Below are positions 20,801 to 23,791 of a stretch of DNA of 23,791 bases, one piece after another. Origin of the DNA: Pleurobrachia bachei (lineage: Eukaryota; Ctenophora; Tentaculata; Cydippida; Pleurobrachiidae). Numbering within the stretch: position 1 is the first letter of the stretch; every line of letters begins with the position of its first letter. The stretch is from the NCBI GenBank assembly GCA_000695325.1, contig AVPN01000211.1, positions 31,112 through 54,902 on the forward strand, given 5' to 3'. The translations under genes and the position numbers were made by a program. The notes under the pieces were generated by a model that saw only the letters and a list, made by a program, of their open reading frames with translations, was not told where the DNA came from and searched no databases.

Positions 20801-23791
20801 AGTTGTTGGTCGTGATGAAGAGGTAACTGGAACAGCTTCAACAATATTTCAATTTTCATCAATTTATTGTCGGTTTCTATCATCTCCAATTCATAATACC
20901 CTCCTACCCACTCAGTGAGTGAGCGTCTTACAGCTCCACCCACTCACCCACTCACCCACTAATATTTTATTTCTAATCCTTCTACTCCACACAGGGTGAC
21001 AAGTACCGGAGTCTCCCATACATGGGGTCCACCCAGACAGGTAACGCTGCAGTATTCAGGACAGAACCAGCATCTCCCTTTTCCTTCTTACCCTCGGGTG
21101 GGGTTCTCCTTTGGTTGCTGGTGATTGCGGTCCTAATCATGATACTGATTATCCTCTACACGTTCTGTCTCCAACTCTGTACACCTACCAGGTAAGATTT
21201 GGTAGTAGAGAGATAATGGGAGGTGTAGTGCTATTTTCTGTTTTGTACAGTTGTTGATTGGTTGAGGGGAAGCGTTGACTAAATAATATATCCCTGATTA
21301 CCAGCTCTAATAATTTGTTTATTTTCAGCAACAAAAAGAAGAAGAAGAAGAGTCTGAAGGAATTGAGCAGCTCATCCAGTTCAACATTACAAGAGACGAT
21401 CAGAAGACTATCTTCTTCTTTCCACCAACACATCAAGTCCCGTGTTAACCCAACAAGAGGCAAAGTTGTGGGTTTCTCGGAGGAGGAAGGGACTAGTGAT
21501 CAGGAGAGGGAGGATATAGAAACTGCAGCGGTCCAAGTGGACCCATCATCCCCTCCTACTACAGTGATATCCAGCGATGAAGAGGAAGGATCTACAACTA
21601 CAAAACCATGGGATTCTGTATCTCTAACCACCTCAACAACCCTACCCTCCCCTCCCTGGGATAACAGTGACGTCATAAGTGATGACGTCATAAGTTATAC
21701 CTCCACAGAGTCCGAGATTATACCCAAGTCCCAGTTACAGACATCCTCACAAAGTGAAACTAAGATTGAACCGGTCGTTATCACGGCCAAAAGTGGCAGC
21801 CCTGCGGTGGAATTTGAGGAGCCTAAAATGGCATCAGCCCCACGGCAATCGGTTTATGAGAAGTTCAAATTTGTGGGAGAGCTCAAGAATCTTCTGTCCG
21901 GGAAACCGGGGATGGGAAAGAATAAGAAAGGAGACAAGAAGACCACATCAGAAGGTCATGTTCAAACTCGTACTGTGCAGAGTGGGACTGTAGAATCCTC
22001 ACACAAGGAGATGCAATCAGAAACAGTAGCATCTATTAGTAAGTTGGTCCAGGCAGATCAAAGTCCCAAAACAAAGAGCATTATGGTTCAATCAGAGCAG
22101 ATTGTAGCTGAAGTCCTCACCTCCCCGCGGGTCCAGTTCCAGTTGTCTCAGTCGGCCATGGAATCGGGCACTACACTCCCCAACTCTACATCTAGAGCTT
22201 CTAAACCTACCTGGGATAGCTCGAATTCTACTTTAGAAATCCCGGTAGAACCCTTTGGGACCCAAAAATCAAGTTCTAAATCTACCTGGGATAGCTCAAA
22301 GTCTTTAGAAATCCCCGTAGAACCCCAAAAATCAAGTTCTAAATCGTTATCTACCTGGGATAGCTCAAAATCTACTTTAGAAATCTCTGCAGAACCCTTT
22401 GGGGCCCAAACATCTAGTAGTTCGAACTGTACTATTGATTTTCCCTCCACTGCCACACAAACCGACCAACCTGATATCCGTACCCCAGACCACGATCACC
22501 AGACCCACAGTACACAAGAGAGAACCCCCTCTTCACCAGGTCACGTGACTCCTAAAACATCAAGTCTGGCACCTGCCCAAGTCACCCCACTGGCTGATAT
22601 TTCCATGGAGAAAGGTGTCTCACCTGTCATGACACCCATGGCCGACACCTCAGCCAGACACAACAACATGGTTGTAAGACCAAGACGGTCAGATGAGTAT
22701 GCGTCACTTGTCCAGAACAACGCCCCCTACACACCCACTAGGATCCGGCCCCGGGGTTCTGAGCTGGGTAAATTGGGGTACCTCGCGGAGCTCAATAGTC
22801 TCATGAGAATAACAGAGAAGAGAAAGAATGATGAGAGGAGGGCTATGGAACAGCTAATTGCTGGCAAGACTCCAGGAAGGACATCAGAGAACAGTTCAAT
22901 CAGTAGCCCGATCAGACATTCATCTCCTATAACTTCCCCTACTACCCCAGATTCCACACAATCGAATGTTCTGGAATCCTGTAACTATCTCCATGAGAAC
23001 ATGCCCCAAATAAAGGCACTTCTTGAACCACACAACCAGCCGAGGGACAGAGAAGGACGGACCAAGGAACCGCATGAGTCTGCTGTCACTGCGATAACTG
23101 GATCTGTGAAGTCCGAGCAAGAGACGATAACCGTAGAAACAGCCACCCAAATGAGCAACACGAACTTGTGGAGTCCTACTCCTCCCGGTTTAATTGAGGT
23201 AGCCACACAGATGAGTGACCACGGAGAGTTTACTGTGGACACCGGTATCCAATACTCGGGTAGTTTGGATAGGCTGTGGATGGATGACGAAGAGAAAACG
23301 AAAAGTCCATATTTGGACATGGGGGCCCTTCGGAGACACCTGGAGAAAGAAGCCATGTCAGGGTCGGGGGGTCGTGATGGCAACAAAGGTGATAAACCCC
23401 GGGGCAAGAGTTTTTCCAGGATTCGAAATGCTCTCTCTGGGGTATTCCGGGACGTACACAAAACAAACTCGAAGTCGGGAGACGGTAGTTTGATCAGCGA
23501 AGTGTCATTCGAGGAATCGGTGTGTTTTGAGTGTCACGAACCTGCTCTTCGTGTTAATTCTCCCAACATACCCACCTCAGAGGACCTCAAAGCAAGGATA
23601 GAGACAGCTATACAGAGATTAGCCGAGGGACTTGCCGGGGCCACAGATGACTACCCAACTCTAGCCACCATGCCATTTATAGTACGGACCCTTAGTCAGC
23701 CTGTTTCCGAGGCGGGGAGTGTTATTGAGACCAACAGAAGGAAGAGTGTAGGAGATATGGTGAGACAGTCTAGTGTTATGATATGCCCCTG
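17805..23791 (+). CDS. Type I membrane protein, acidic ectodomain and long disordered tail (3' end missing)
   Basis: Exons 17805-17979 and 18028-18727; cassette copy 1: 18873-18951, 19055-19141, 19263-19370, 19539-19735, then junction exon from 19873; cassette copy 2: 20328-20406, 20510-20596, 20715-20822, 20995-21191; tail exon 21329 to the right edge, open throughout. MVLLLLILGLFPTASLS is a signal peptide. Residues 90-230 are Asp/Glu-rich with small repeats (QQGDWDRE, EDTMEDKTSNE). A membrane-proximal region follows; NGPLLPDSYYHVFFRLVV resembles the region before the membrane in receptor tyrosine phosphatases. One transmembrane helix (residues 420-445, VLLWLLVIAVLIMILIILY) precedes a KKKKKK stop-transfer. 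The tail, at least 820 residues, is Ser/Thr/Pro-rich with no domain I recognise. A phosphatase or other catalytic domain could lie past the edge. The family is not identified. Confidence 0.75.
18579..20033 (+). repeat. Segmental tandem duplication, copy 1
   Basis: It runs from within the acidic-ectodomain exon, through the four cassette exons, into the start of the tail exon. Identity with copy 2 is close to complete. Visible differences are a short change near 19220-19240, a changed repeat near 19485-19530, and one coding base at about 19108 (Arg codon here, Met in copy 2). At 20033/20034 the tail exon is fused, within its coding sequence, to a second copy of the ectodomain exon end. Confidence 0.95.
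19873..20188 (+). other. Chimeric junction exon created by the duplication
   Basis: It begins as the tail exon (SNKKKKKKSLKELSSSSS) and crosses the duplication joint after GFSEEE. It then reads the duplicated ectodomain segment in a different frame, ending ...HSQV with TGA at 20186-20188. If the copied donor at 20183 is used instead, the shifted frame still stops in the second exon of copy 2. Any transcript including this exon therefore makes a membrane protein with a tail of roughly 100 to 150 residues in place of the long one. Confidence 0.75.
20034..21489 (+). repeat. Segmental tandem duplication, copy 2
   Basis: Matches copy 1 with an offset of 1455 bases over the first part. It ends where the tail exon continues into unique sequence (GAGGAGGAAG then GGACTAG). 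Intron changes include an extra CACCCACT-type repeat near 20940. Confidence 0.95.
21668..21690. promoter_or_regulatory. Two perfect TGACGTCA palindromes inside the tail exon
   Basis: At 21668-21675 and 21683-21690, within a repeated GACGTCATAAGT that encodes DVIS twice. They match the CRE/ATF consensus. Being a coding repeat is sufficient explanation, so a regulatory role is uncertain. Confidence 0.25.
22195..22425 (+). repeat. Three coding repeats (TWDSS...LEI..EP...SSSK) in the tail
   Basis: Units of about 60 to 80 bases each encode a variant of TWDSSKSTLEIPVEPFGTQK; the middle unit is shorter. They lie in the disordered cytoplasmic tail. Repeat expansion in a disordered tail is common. 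Confidence 0.85.

Noticed and set aside
22148-22456. Minus-strand ORF with repeated ELSQVDLELDFW-like segments
   Set aside because: It is the reverse of the three coding repeats in the tail exon, whose plus-strand frame is open for over 800 codons.

Overview
This window is animal (metazoan) nuclear DNA. Its genes are split by short GT-AG introns, mostly 60 to 450 bases, and encode animal families: an M1 aminopeptidase, an LRRC74-like leucine-rich-repeat protein, an HSF2BP/MEILB2-like meiotic factor, two secreted F-type lectins and a large single-pass membrane protein. Compact genes and introns plus a LINE-derived insertion would suit an early-branching marine invertebrate such as a sponge. 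That placement is a guess; nothing here fixes the species. All gene models come from reading splice sites and phase by eye. The internal junctions keep one open frame except where I say otherwise.

Layout. (1) 245-2184, minus strand: the 5' six exons of an M1 (APN-type) aminopeptidase, from its signal peptide to the end of the N-terminal domain; the catalytic exons lie beyond the left edge. (2) 2185-5162: gene-poor DNA with short repeats. (3) 5163-9812, plus: a complete 13-exon, 492-residue LRRC74-like gene; a 41-bp tandem repeat has multiplied the splice donor of exon 6 to five copies. (4) 9813-12351: a CpG-dense stretch, an intronless ORF1p-like reading frame (10621-11679), a perfect (TAA)77 tract and a perfect 65-bp palindrome. 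Much of this looks like a LINE-derived element carrying only ORF1. (5) 12352-17621, plus: an HSF2BP-like gene of eight proposed exons, about 367 residues. (6) Inside its large fourth intron, on the minus strand, lie two complete five-exon F-type lectin genes (13118-14240 and 14862-16012), a tandem duplicate pair. (7) 17805 to the right edge, plus: a type I membrane protein with a signal peptide, a very acidic ectodomain, a membrane-proximal region, one transmembrane helix and a disordered cytoplasmic tail of at least 820 residues. About 1.46 kb of it, covering the membrane-proximal and transmembrane exons, is duplicated in tandem almost perfectly.

The genes do not form a pathway. The interest is in architecture: nested duplicated lectin genes, a multiplied splice donor, and a duplicated exon cassette whose phases would let one locus encode full-tail, short-tail or double-membrane-segment proteins. 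I found no tRNA, rRNA or CRISPR array.
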